Assembly (NCBI RefSeq): GCF_964199755.1
Contig: NC_133903.1
Coordinates: 3,613,001-3,677,000, forward strand
Direction: 5' to 3'
Source: Larus michahellis
Taxonomy: Eukaryota > Chordata > Aves > Charadriiformes > Laridae
Length of the DNA: 64,000 nucleotides
The position numbers and the translations under genes are program-made. The notes below the pieces were generated by a model, which searched no databases, was not told where the DNA came from, and worked only from the letters and a program-made list of their open reading frames with translations. Each line of letters begins with the position of its first letter. Position 1 is the first letter of the stretch. Positions 24,473 to 37,700 of this stretch are shown one piece after another.

Positions 24473-27400
24473 TCTTTTTAAACCATCCTATCTGCAGTAT
24501 AAAGTTTGGTGAAGCCAGAGAAAATAGTGCGATTTGCTTAAAGACTGACTGGTGGAGGAGAAAGGGAGGAAAGGTGAAATGTAAACATATACTCTTGCTT
24601 CCTGAAATAGTACTCTAAAGCTCTTCTTTTATACACTACACTATCTTGAACATAGCATTCTCAAGGGGCAAAAGCCACAAAATTAAGAAGTTTTTATTCT
24701 ATATATTTTGTACTATGTGAATGTCATTTTAACATTAGTTCCAAGTAAGTCACCATGAAGATAAGTAACTGAATTTAACATCTCTGTCCCTTCAGGCTAG
24801 GTTCACAGCACATAAGAAGTTAGCCCACAGAAATATTATAACTAATCTGGCATCACTGCCTTTGCCATTGATAGCCTCATTGCAAAAAGCAAGCAGAAAA
24901 CACTTGGGCAGGGCTCCCAGGCAGTATTCATTTCATGAAAATAAATACACAACAGATCGTATGTAGATTGCTTTAAAATACCCCCAGAAACTCAGTAATA
25001 AGAAACGTTCTGCAAGGCTAGAATTTATCAACTTGTCACTTCAACCCTCAGCCAGTTATTCAAAGTGACAGTTGGTCAGATCATAGATGATAGTGAAGCA
25101 TTCTATTGTCCAGTTCCCTAAAATACAGGGTCTTTTTAAACTTTTCCTTATGAAAAGCAGTTCCTCTAAATTCTGCTCTGCACTAAAAGACTTGAAAGGG
25201 GATCTTCTGTTCCAAATTGGCTTTTTTCCTTTCCTTGTCCCAAGGCCTTTTTGACATAATATTAATTTAGCCCTTCCTGATCATTCTGTCTCTAGCTGCT
25301 AAATTTAGAGTGCACAATTTAAGGTAGACCTGCCAGCCGTAGCCAGTTTCTGATGATGAATTAAACCACACAGGAAGGAAATGTTATACTTCAAGGAAGC
25401 ATATAATACACATCTAACAAAATTCCCACAAATACAGCAAAACACACGGGGAAATGGATACTGTAAGTAACCACAAACTGCAGCTGAATCTGCAAGGGGA
25501 AAGCGGTGATCTGAATAAAAAGAACAGCAGCGTTTGTATCCCACCCTCCGTTCAGGAGTCGTAAAGCATTCAGCAGCAGTGCTGAGAAATACAAAGGAAA
25601 TTCAGATGACTCCGTAAAGAAGTTTGGGAATCTCCCAGCCTTTAACCTTTGAGATGTCAGATACAAAAATGGCATGGACTTAATGCACCGCCACATAATT
25701 TCATCCACAGTTGGCCTTTATATAAGGGACTATTCCATTAGGACTGCCAGAATGCAATGCCAGTGCTAACTTTCAATGCTAACTTGCAAGTGAAATCTTT
25801 GTTTTTCAAATACCGAGACCTCATTTTTTCTGTGTTTCCTGGGATGCTGATCACCTGTTGATTGTAAGGGGTTTACAAGTTACCAAGATGATTTATAAAA
25901 GCAAGATATCCAAAGCAGAGGCCCAAGGGAAGAGCACAGTTACGAGCACAGAAGTAGGATAAAATAACTAGGAGACAAGCATCTGAAAACGTTGGAGACT
26001 ATGTTAGACCAGCCGCATTTTTGTGTTCTGAGATTAGAACCTGAAACCTCACCAGCAAAGAGAGGTGCAGGAAACTGTTTTCTTAGTGAGACCCTCTGGA
26101 CATCACAAGCAGGTTAACGTCCTGCCACCATGATACGTGTAGCCTTTGGAAGGGAGCACAGACGCACAGCTCCAGTTTCTGCACCTTGTTTTCATCCAAG
26201 GGAAACAGCAGTCCTTTACAAACCCCGAAGACCCAGGGTTAAAACTCTTATGAGGAGCAACTGTAAACAAACAATCCCTCTCCTCAAACCCGAGGCTCTT
26301 CCCACAAATTACTTCTAAATCTGCACTTCTATTCAGTCTGACTGGCAACAGGGCATGGATTTACTACAGCCTAAAAGCGTGTTCTCTTCTCTGTGACAGC
26401 TGATGAATTAAGTATTATTTTCCAAGGAGATAAGCAAGTCTGTGCTTGTTAAGAATTCACTCAGAAGGATGCTGAAGTAACCTAAATTGCCCTGAAATGC
26501 TGGTGCCCATTCTACACTGTAATTCTGTTCTACAGATATACTACATCCTGTCTGGGCACCGAAATTTATTGACACAAGACAAACATCAATTTTTCATTCA
26601 ATCACCAGTTCCAAGGCAGAGACCAACCACGTCTCCTTAGTTAAGCCATACAGAATTCTAACTATCAAATCTCTCTAATGTTATTTAACTTCCTCCTTAA
26701 CAGGAGACTGAGCTACTGGCTCCCATCCAGCGACTCCAGTGCTTATCCAAGCTGCTGCTGTTTGTACCCTACAAACATACTAACTACAAAAAGTACCGTT
26801 TGGTTCCAGGCTTCTTCTAAAAACTACCTCTTCTTTCTACTGCCTAGACATACAGTGTAGGTATCAGATGTTAAAGGCTGAAAATATTTCAAAAATTCAT
26901 TATTTGTCAGCTCAGTACAAACAGACGATGCAAAAATCTAGTGTCCAAGTCAGGATGGCTTTCTGTAAACTCATCCTACATGGCACACTGGCCAAACTGT
27001 ATGCTTTACAGCACATGGATTAAAAAAAATAGGCAGTAAATATTTATTGAATTTCCCCCCAAAAGTCTAGGCTCATCTGAGCTCTCACATCAGTAATAAG
27101 AATTGTAGATCATTGTGACTGAGAGGAATTTTAGCCTTGCAGCTAAGAAACCCTCTTAAAGAGGAGCAGAGCTCTTGTGGTGAAGGGCAACTCCTACACG
27201 CGTTAGCTTTTCCCAGCTATTAAATACAGCAATACCTTCTGAAAGTGCTGCAAGGGGAAAAAAAAAAGTTATATTTTTCTTGAAATTCTAGGTGTTTCTA
27301 CATCAACAGGATGTACATGAGAAATTACTCTTGATACTACGTTAACAATTCTGTCCCTTTGTCTCAAATATGCACACTAGCAACAGCGCCTGAAGGAGGG

Positions 27401-28857
27401 AAGGAATTTTCTGTTAATAGACTAAGGCAGGCTCACCCTACACCATCAGCTTCAAGAACCATTAACAAAAATCCCTATAGTTTTTACTCCTACTTACTGT
27501 CTCTTCATCAGTGCTATTCCTGTTTCACAGATTTGCAATGACTGTAGGAAAAGCAGGTGCAAACAGCAGAGAAAACAAAGATGCACAATACAAAAGGGTT
27601 AAAATATTGTGTCTTTTTTTTTTAATTCTAGAAAAATCCTTAACCAGACAGACTTGTGCATTAACTACAGTGATTTAGCATCTCCTAGCCTTCACAGACT
27701 ATCAGCTAGCAAGACTCAAGGAGTAGATGCAAGGGGATGTATACCCAATTCATATGAAGAATCACAGTTATGTTTAAACAACAACAAAAAAGCGTCTGAT
27801 GACTGTATCCGACATCAGCAGTGTGCCCAGCTCGCACACACCCATCCTGGCACGAGTGGGCGACAGACCTAGTCGTAAGCATCCCATGAAAGGATTCCTT
27901 CCTGTTTCCCTGCCAACTGTCTAAGCGAACACATTGTCTAGAACTGCTGCCAGAACCCTTTCATCTCAGACACCGGAGGTTCTCCGTGAAGCTGCACTAA
28001 CGCACGCCAGCTCAACTTCTCATTCCAAGCACAGCCGGCTAAAACGCACAAGAGAAGGCAGCTGAAAGCAGCAATTTTGCCACAGTTAAAAGAAAGTCCC
28101 GGGCTGTAAATGGAAGGATGGATCCAAGATCCTGGCCAATTGCTAGCAAGGTATCCCATTTATTCTCAGTGGGCAGCTGCCATGCAAAAACGGGCATTTC
28201 CAACTGACACATCAGTATTTAGAAGCAACTGGAAGTTTTTACAAGTCACCAGGAATGATGCACAATCAGGTTATTACGTGACCCTAGTCCCATGCTTTGT
28301 GTCCAGCAGCTCAGTATGCAAACCTGAAACTTGCTTTGTTTACAGAAGACAGCTGCAGAACTAGAATAGACATGGACAACAAAAAAAATACTACCTTGTG
28401 AATTAAATCTAGTCAGCAGTGCTGACTATCTGATCAAGACTAAATCACAAGTTTACCAGTGAGTTTCCCTTTCAGATCTTATCAGATCAAGGGATGGGAA
28501 ATAAATATCTTAGATCTCGTGGGCTGAAAAAACGGCTAACACCAGCCATGAGAGAATGTTGAGCTTGGACTTTTCCATGGCAGGTGGCCAGCTGGAAAGC
28601 TTAGCAACTTGCATGCGTTTACAACAGGCATAACCTTGAGTATCTCGCAGAACGATGCTTCCTTCTCCACTTCTACACCAGAGCATTTGTTGCAGACTGC
28701 TCTAATGCTCTGCTTTCTGTAGAAACATCAGCTCAGACGTGTTTTACTGAAATTTGTCTACCCCTGTTGTTAAAAGGTGACTATAAGGATTGGAGAGAGT
28801 CATTTATCCCCCACATTTATTTAAAAGTTTGTTTTAAAAAAGATTTTCTCATTTTAT

Positions 28858-28900
28858 CATAGAATGGTGGGTTAGGAGGGACCTTAAAGATCATCTTGCT
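28858..28900 (-). mobile_element. CR1 LINE 3'-tail fragment (reverse)
   Basis: The + strand reads tcatagaatggtgggttagg followed by agggaccttaaagatcatct, which is the reverse complement of the CR1 3' end. Only about 43 bases are recognisable before the match decays. Extreme 5' truncation is typical of CR1 insertions. Located in GNA12 intron 2, in the same orientation as the gene. Confidence 0.8.
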
Positions 28901-31654
28901 TGTTTTTAGACGTGATCTAGACTAAAATGATGGTCTTGCAAGATTCAGAAGGCTGCCTGGAATCTGAAAGTTAGGTTTTAGGTAGAAATCAGACTGAGGT
29001 AAAATTCAAGTGAAGTCTTAGTTGCACTCAGGTGTGCTATTTGACTCCTACAAACCCAAGCATATAGGCAGTAGAGTGCAGAAAAAAAAATAATAAAATT
29101 CTGCCTTGCTTACATTAGTCTGAAGTTTTTCCACCAGTAGGGTCAGCTATAGAGAACACAAGGCTCGCAAGTCTGAGGGATTCCTCAAGGCAGTTTGTGT
29201 TGTATTTTCAAAAAACATTTGCCCTAGGAACAAAAAAAAACCTTCTCCTTTTTCAATAATAGCTCAGTATTTGCTAGTTCTAAGAGACCGACCAACTTTG
29301 AACTCTGAGCTGCACCATTTCTGCCAGCTGTCACTGTGCTTGCTTTCCCGGGGACTTCTCAAATCAGTGGAATTTCACTTGCTCTCAGCACTGAGAAGTA
29401 ACTCAACTTCTCACATTCACCCACTCGCACTGAGAGTGGTATTGCCTTCCATGAAGTCTGACCCTTACATGCACCTGTAAATCCCCTAGATCACTAGTGA
29501 TCAAGTTGTCTCATGCCGTATGCCAAAACCATTTATTTCATTAGTTCCCTGCTGTACTTTGGGTCCATGAAAGAGGGTTTCACCCCAGAAGTGACTGCCC
29601 TCCCTATAACCTCATCTCTCCTGCTCCACCACCTGGTACAACACCACATGTCAAGTCCAGCAGATGAGCAACAGTGAACCTCAAACTACCTTCAGTGATC
29701 CGAAATAAACTTCAGTTTCCATTCACAATCAAGTTTTCTCTGTGATCTAATTTATAGCCACTATCTCAAAACACTTTATTTATTCAAATCCAGTCACAAC
29801 ATATGAATTATTCCAAACATTCTCTCCCCTACTGAAGATTATTTCAGCATAAGGAGAAGAGGAAGCTCTTCCAAATTTGCACTTAAACTCTTGCACTATT
29901 GATACTTCAGTATGAAGATCTCAAGTAACCTAAACTTCTTTTTATTTCATTTCAGAATTTGTTCTCTTTCAAAACATTCAGGATTGCTTTTCCTGCATTT
30001 TTCACTTCAATCTATCGTAGCACACAACTCATGTCATTACTTTCACTCGTGAAATCAAAACTGGAATGGATTTATCTGAGCTGAAAATTAAAGCTGTTCA
30101 GGTACTGATTCACTAAAGGATCCAGCATCCCTGAGCGAAGACTCACAAGGTGAGATGGGGCTGGTTTCTGCACGAACAACAGCTGTATTAATGGGCAACT
30201 CCATCCTATTTTCATGTGCATCTACAGCCAAGTCCTTTGACACAGTTCTCAATCGTTATAAAGCTGCTATCTCAAAGCTCAGGCTTATTAGAAATTACTT
30301 ACTGTGGAGGAAAAAAGCGCAGAAGTAATGTTGAAGTCTTGTATCAAATGGAAAGCTTTGTTTTTATTCACCCTCACATGCATGTGCTTTATACAAATTA
30401 GGCACTATAAGCATCTGGAAACAAATCTAAAGATGAAATAAGCGTTTTGAAATAAGTGACTTAGCTTCCATCCTTAAGGTCTCATCTACACATGTAAATT
30501 AATCAAATCACAGTGGAAACTGAAGTGGGTTTAACAAACTTCTACAAGCTGTTGAGCAGACTAGCCTTAAAAAAAATAAATCCTAATTAAAGCCCTGATC
30601 ACATCCTTCTGAACTGTAGAGGGAGAAACAGTCCAGCCATGCAGATGGCCATCTGAACTCCTTGCAACTTAGAACGCATGTGCTGGACTGGGAGAAAGAA
30701 GCCAGAAAAAGGGGATATGGTAGGAGGTTCTTTAGCCTCCTGCCCACATCTCATGTCATTACGATTCAGTGCTGTACTCTCATCAGGCTGAAACTGGCTG
30801 CGTCAAAGTCTTAAATGCGCAGAATTCAGAGATGCAATTAAATGGGAAAGAGTTCCATCAATAAACCACTATTTTTTCAGTCTGAGATTTTACTGAGTTT
30901 TCCGAAGTAGAACTAAGTGAATATCAAGGAAAGCAAGTCAACTTAAGAGGCTTTGGGGGCGGGGTGGAGAGCGGACCTTCTAAGGACAAACACCAACAGT
31001 TTGTTCAGGAGGAAAGCCAAGTGAAGCACAAGTCTGCCACAGTCTGAACTGCAGGAATCTGTGTTGTATACAGAGGAGACATTTGAAAGGTGTCAATAAA
31101 TTACTTCTCAGAGCAACATGTTTTCCACTCTCTCAAACAGAAAATCTTGCATGATGTTTCCAAGAAGTTTTCCTCCCCTCCCCCAAATCCTAAATCAATA
31201 ATAGAGCAAAATAGGTTTACTCCACAGAGCAGATTTAAGTATAGCTGCAAACTAATGAGAAGGTGGAGACCGTGCTGCCTTCTGCCTTTGTAATGGAGAG
31301 CCTTCCCAGCGGGTGCACGTTCAGAAAAAGCAGCAGAGCATTGAGCTAACCTTACTCTTCTCCTTGGAGAAGACAACTTAACAGCTCTGCTCCTTCCATT
31401 AGTGTTCAGTTATCAGCTGGTCAGTTTGTGGCAGCATGGAGGCTTGAGAGATTTTCTGGAGAAGTACCATGTTCAGATGCGTTATCAGCCATCTATCTAC
31501 GAAAGCCTCCACTGTCACACAGCTATCTTTTCACATGAACTCAAAAGTCAAAAGACAAATACTGTGCTGCTTCTCTCCCTCTGCTCACCATCTCCTCCAC
31601 ACTCAGTACCTGAGAAACGGAGCCTTGACTTTGAACAGTATGCAAATGCTTCAG

Positions 31655-31795
31655 ACATCCCTGGAAACATCCAAGGTCAGGTTGGTCGGGGCTCTCAGCA
31701 ACTTGATTTAGTTGAAGATGTTCCTGCTTACTGCATCTGGTTGGACCAGATGACCTTTAAAGGTCCCATCCAACCCAAACTATTCCATAATTTTA
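31655..31795 (+). mobile_element. CR1 LINE 3'-end fragment
   Basis: Recognisable blocks in order: catccaaggtcaggttggtc, a diverged middle (cagcaacttgatttagttga), then ttggaccagatgacctttaa, then the terminal ggtcccatccaacccaaact and attccataat. These follow the CR1 3' consensus with many substitutions, so it is an old, 5'-truncated copy. It is antisense to GNA12. The open frame across it does not encode CR1 protein. Confidence 0.85.
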
Positions 31796-33050
31796 TACTC
31801 TGATAACTTGGAACGCAAACATCTTAAAAACTAAACAGCATCCTTGAGGTACAGGCATCTTATTTTAGCATCAGGAAAGATTTATGGAGGAAAGGAAGAA
31901 TGAAAGGAAGCATTGCTTGGATGAAGGATCAGCGAGATAAAGACCATCACTCCTGGGCAAGCACCAGGTTAAGGTGACTCATGATCGCTTGTGATGCCAG
32001 CTGCTTGTCCCTTCACCAACGCCACAGCACGTCACTACCTCGGCTGCGCTTACAGTCAGCCGTAGGGTTGCACTCTGCCTCAGATGAGTTTCCCAATTTA
32101 CAGCAGAGCTTCCAAAATCACTTGTGCCAACATAAGCAAGAGCACAGTGCGAAGCAGAACTCCCTAAACCACCATTTCCTATTGCTCACCGTGATTACTC
32201 TATCACAGAGCTACAGCCCAAGTTCAGCTCCATCCCTGCACAACACATTGAATAAAACACTTAATGTTTTAAGGCAGAACAGACTTGTTAGAGAGACAGC
32301 AGGAGCAGGGGAAGATAACAGAAGAAAAGTATGTTAAAGAAAATTACAGTCTTTTCAAGTCATTGCAAAAGGAGCAAGATCTGAATAGCTAGCAAGAACA
32401 CAACACAGCCAACTGAGCGAGTTATTGCTACCTAATGATCCTACCTGCATTTTCCTTTTCGGCTTTCTGCCAGGTCCTGCCTTTTAAACAATATACGCTC
32501 ATTAAAAATAATTCACTGTCAGTGTGACAAGTTAAGAACAACTTCAAATACGTGTTCTCTTAAGTACAAAAATCCAGAAGATATGCCAGCAAGACTTCCT
32601 CATAAAAAACAGACCTAGTTTTTAATGTTTTGCATGTTTGTTCACCTGTGTTCGTTACTTGTTCTTGATCCTACACAGCTTACTATAAACTAGGATATTC
32701 AGGAAAGCCTGAAAGCATTCATTACCCATTATCCTATTAAATTCAGTGGCCCCTTTGAAAAATCCAAGCCTTAACCTCTTACTACTCTTCCTCAAGGGAA
32801 CATTTTAGAGAATTTTGAAAGGCACTGAGCTCACCCTTGCTCGCTGTCCCACTTCTAGGTGGAGAGGACGAGGTCCAGTACCAATATGAAAAAGCTGAAT
32901 TACTACAGAGAACATGTAAATGAGGTGGAAAAGGCTGACTTGTAAAACTGGAACTTTGTGAAGTGCACCGTCAGCACCGCTCTTCTGAGTGCACTGAGCC
33001 ATGGCAGGGAGACAGGCTTAACAAAACCATTCACCTCTTCTCTCGCAGTG

Positions 33051-33073
33051 CCCCCCCCCCCTTTTTTTTTTTT
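33051..33073 (+). repeat. C11T12 homopolymer pair
   Basis: Uninterrupted run of 11 C followed by 12 T in GNA12 intron 2. On the transcribed strand this is A12G11. Homopolymers like this are prone to length variation and sequencing error. Confidence 0.9.
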
Positions 33074-34700
33074 GGCCTAATTTCCTGAAACCAGCCATAG
33101 GGTCAGAAAACCGCTAATACAGCACACAGCAAATAGCAGGAGCCCTCAATTTTCTTTTACACAGCTAAGCCAGTCCTTGCTGGATCTTTGAGTGGCACAC
33201 ACAGCTTTAATACACCAAAAACTTTGATAACACATACCATGCTAACACAAATATAACGGTCTCTATTTCAGCTGTATCTTTGAGATTGAAGGGTTGAAAC
33301 CATTCGGACAAGCAGCGCCCTTCCACTAGAAACAATATTCTTTGATTGTTTTTAGACTTCAGTGTAAACAAATATTAACACATGTCTCCACATAATGCAG
33401 GTATTTTGTTGCAACTAGAACAAAAGTTGTCCTCATGTGCTACCATGCTTTTAAACTCTGCATGTTAATTACTTAATATATGAGCTCTGTCCTGCTTCCA
33501 CCAAATTTCAGTAGGAACTGTCTATTAGACTCCCTTAGTCATGCAAAGAGTGCATGTTTGAATGTACTTAGCTTGCTCAGATTTCTGGAACACATTCTCA
33601 TTACTGGGAATCTCTACTGAGATACTAGTTGCCAATTTTGAAGTCTCTCGAATTATTGAGTTCCAATAGAAACTTTCTGAACATGGAAATTAAACAGCAT
33701 AATCAAAACCTAAAGGCTGCTGACCGATTAGATTTGTCTCTGCCCAGAACTTTCCTGCACACCAGAAAGGGATAAAGAGATTACTCCAGTGGTTTTTAGC
33801 TGCAGTTGGGTACTGGCTCAGACAGCCTGAACTGAAAGTTTCCTTCCTTGTTTCTCACAGCATGTGCCAGCATTTCTTGATGGGAATGCAAAGATTAATT
33901 ACAGCTGTACTTGCTCTGAACAAATCCTTATATTCAATACAGTCCTGCAAGATTTAGAGTAGCACTAATTAGTGCTTAGAACAACAATTCTGCAAAGACA
34001 GACATACTGAGTATTTTTTCTAATTATTTTATGCATAATAAAATTAAAGCTTCTTTCCGGAAGCAGGGTGGCATTTAGTCTCAAGAGTTGGGAGCCAAAA
34101 GGACTTTTTCCAGCCTAAGAACATTAGATTTTGTGTTTTAGTGCTATTGCTGGAGGTAAGACATCAAATCATAACCACTACCACAGGCACACAGAGAGAG
34201 GCAAGGATGAGTACAGTGTTTATTCTGTCAATCTTTTGGGACTCCCAGGCAGTTCTCTAACGGGCTCAAGCACTAAGAAATAAAGACAGAAAAGGTTGCT
34301 CTTAATAAAAACACACAAGTAAAGAGAAATCTTTTAACTAGAAAAATGGCAATCAATAGGCCAGATGCAAATTCTCATAATGAATTTTCAACATGGGAGC
34401 TGTATCTATGAAGTTGTTTCTCTCATTCACCTTAACCACACCAAAAATGCAGTCAAGATTTATTGGCATCCAAGGGCCAAAAGTAAAAACTCCTACAGGC
34501 AGCCTTACACAGTACCATAAAAATACAAGGCTTTTTAATCTACCTTCAAAAACCCAAAAGTTAAAAAGTAGGACCACACAAAGTCTGAGTTTCAACCTTT
34601 TGGTATCCAAAGACAGCTGGGCATTAATGAAGTGCATTAATACACTGTATGTTTCACAGACTTTAGAGGTGATTTTGCCCCAAGTTTTTGATCTTCAAAT

Positions 34701-34716
34701 AAAAAAAAAAAAAAAA
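34701..34716 (+). repeat. A16 homopolymer
   Basis: Sixteen A after cttcaaat in GNA12 intron 2. No upstream retroposed gene or recognised SINE body was seen before it. Confidence 0.85.
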
Positions 34717-37700
34717 GGAAAAATTGTAGAGTGCCGGGAATTCACTGTACAGAGTACTAGAACAGCCAGTAGCACAGCTCTTTTCATTCAGCGTCCGTCT
34801 CAGTTCCCATATGGTAGGCATATCAATTTCTTGTTATCCACTTATTTATTATGTATGATCTGCTTGTTACTTTCCAACTTATCCTCCCAATTCCATGCAG
34901 GCTACATTTCATCCAGCTGTTGCATTCTGTCATAATCTAAGGCCAGGAGCAATTCATGGCAGGAATCCTTTTATTTTTCCACAGAGCATTTAGTACCGAG
35001 GGCTTTAATCCTTCGTTGAGACTTCAGGTAGGTACTGTAACAGATTGCTGTTCTCTTAACATTTTTCCGTTGGCACTGTTTTGAAAAGGGCATAATTCAG
35101 GCCTTTTCTGGTTCTCATTATTTCTCCCCAATAGCAGAAAGTATTTAAGAACAGCTAATAACCACTTCACCCATCATACAGCTTTTATGGATGGTTCTGC
35201 TTGAGAGAATTGCTTCTCTTACTGAGAAAAGATAGAACACAAGTGGATTTTGCTAGAATTCAGAATGATTTGCAGCATAGCATGCATTTACGACCTTTGA
35301 TTCTCCGAATGGTTTTGAATTCAGCCTACTTTAAATGCAAGTTCTTCTCACCTCTTGCTCAGTGGCACTTAAAGCAAAACTGAGATCACCCAGTGAAGCA
35401 TTCCTTGGTGTAGGTGCCAGACAACGCGTTATGAAGCATCCTCGGCTCTGCCTCCTGCTCCAGCTCAGTCCTGAATTTGAATCTCGGTGACTGTCAAGAC
35501 ACACTGGTGCTGGTACAGCCAAACACGCTGCTCAAGGAGTTCTTCTGGTGGCAGCAGGCCCATTAACATATCTCATTTAAGCATTTATTTTTAGAATACT
35601 GCAAATATAATAGGAGACTGAGCATTTAACTTCTGTAGATGCAAAGTGACAAACTATACAGTATTAGCCAACATCCACAGAATTTTGTGCAAAGGTTTCC
35701 AGCTGCGTTTTGCTTTATGTTACCTCTCAATTTTTAATAAAACCCAAACTGTAACTCACTAAGTCTCACCTCCTTTAACAAAATGCCACTTTTGTTTGGG
35801 GGTTCTTTCTTGAGACTTTGATCTGAAAAAAATTTTCCTATTTGGTTTTAGAGACAGGATTAGAAGCCAGGGACTCCAACTGCTAATCCTTCCTACTACA
35901 GACCAGCCACAATGCTCTGCAGTATTATACTTCAACAAGCAATTAAACTTCTTTTGCTGCACAAAGATGAGTCAAACTCCAAAACTTGACCATAAAGTTT
36001 TGAGGTCTTGGGATTAGAGGGCAGAACTAGAACTAAGAATTTAAATCTGGACCTCTGGCACTTAATTGCCACAGTACTGGCATAAAGCCTTGCTTAGATA
36101 TTTAACTGAAGACACACATCTCTGTAACTCACCCTGCTGTATGAGTCCAGAGCAGGACATTATTCAAGCTGCACAGATAAAGCCTGCAAGTTAACAATCT
36201 TTTAAGTTAATACGACATCTTATATCGGATTAAACCACTGTTTCAGAATCCTAACATAACAAAATCAGACTATAATAGACTATTACTGTGATTTTTATAA
36301 CAAACAAGTAGCAAATTTAAGGAAAGGCTTAGGTTATATAGCACCATCATTCCTGAAGTGTAATAACTAAATTTAAACAGGCCTATTTACCATCCACAGC
36401 TTCACAGTTAGCTTTTTAAAAAAATAAATTTTCATGAAACATTGTTAGATACAGATGGACTTTACTTTCAGCATTAACACAGTGTAATTACAAAATACCA
36501 AGGCTTGGCAATAGCAAATGTAAGTTTCCAATTTGTAGTGCTACTGTCAATCCATTGTTTTTAAAAAACAAACAAAACAAAACAACCCACAAAACAAAAA
36601 CGTTTTGGCTCAGAGTGGTATGTCCCATTGAGATCTAGAAAAGAAGAAGATCCACGTAACTTCCCCAGGAATAATTTAGCTTCACAGGAGTTCTGCAAAC
36701 TAGAAATACCCAAGCAAAGCTCAAAAGTAATTTGGCAAAGAGTTGCCGCCTAGTCCCAATTACGTGCATTAAATGGTAACAAGATTTCCCATGCTGGCAC
36801 TTTGAACAGTGTGGCAATTTCCTTTGTACATCTCACCAGCATTGGTCAAGCCCCAATGGATTTCACTGATGAAACAGGGGAGTTTCATGGCTCTGAAAAA
36901 AAATAATCAAACCATCCTTACAGAATAAGTAACATTCATAGCCTCTTGCGTAAGCTCTTTTTGCAAACTGCTGTTTGAACATGAAGAGCTCATTTTTGTG
37001 TTATGGCCAATTGTATAAGCTGGAGCTGCTTTGACACTCGGTATTTCCTCAAACGGAAGGGCATCAGCAAATGCATTATGTCGATAGCAGGCACAAGTAC
37101 TGCTGCATTTCAGTGCTGTGGCATGTATGATGAAAGAAGAGTAAAATGCTTAGAAATACGCATCTAAGACTAACTCTACTCTGCCCTTGCATCTTAAAGG
37201 CAAACAATCAGTTTGAAACTTCTTACTTACTGATTCAAGAAATCTCTGTTAAAGTGCACTGAAGAATTGTGACAAAATAGAGACCACTCTTGTAGATTTA
37301 ACATGCCATTTCAGAAGTCACTTACTCCTCATGGCAAGTCAGCACTCTGCTTTGCTGCCCAGCCTCTCAATTCACTTGCCTTATGGAGGCAGGCAAATGC
37401 TGCCACATAACCTCCATATGCTCCAGCAGCTGGTATATAGCCCAACTCCTCATCATCTCACATCGCTGCCATACCTAATACTCCTGTACCAAAAATAAAG
37501 CTATTTAAGCAACAGTTTGTCCACTCTGTATCAAGAACTAGTGAGAATGAGTAGTGCCTCACCTCCATACCTCCCAAAACACACAGCTGGCTGCCTACGA
37601 GGCTTTGAAGCCACCTACTCCTTGCATAAGGAGAATGCAGCAACAAAGCAATACTAAACTATACGGGAGGAGGCTGTTCACTATGCAACATTTCCAGCAC

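Noticed and set aside
31402-31803. 133-residue + strand frame ending at 31803
   Set aside because: Its 3' part is the untranslated tail of an old CR1 fragment and not in a CR1 reading frame; the rest has no recognisable protein.
34393-34935. 180-residue + strand open frame in GNA12 intron 2
   Set aside because: It runs through the A16 homopolymer (encoding a lysine run), has no family resemblance and no splice or promoter context; it looks like a chance frame.
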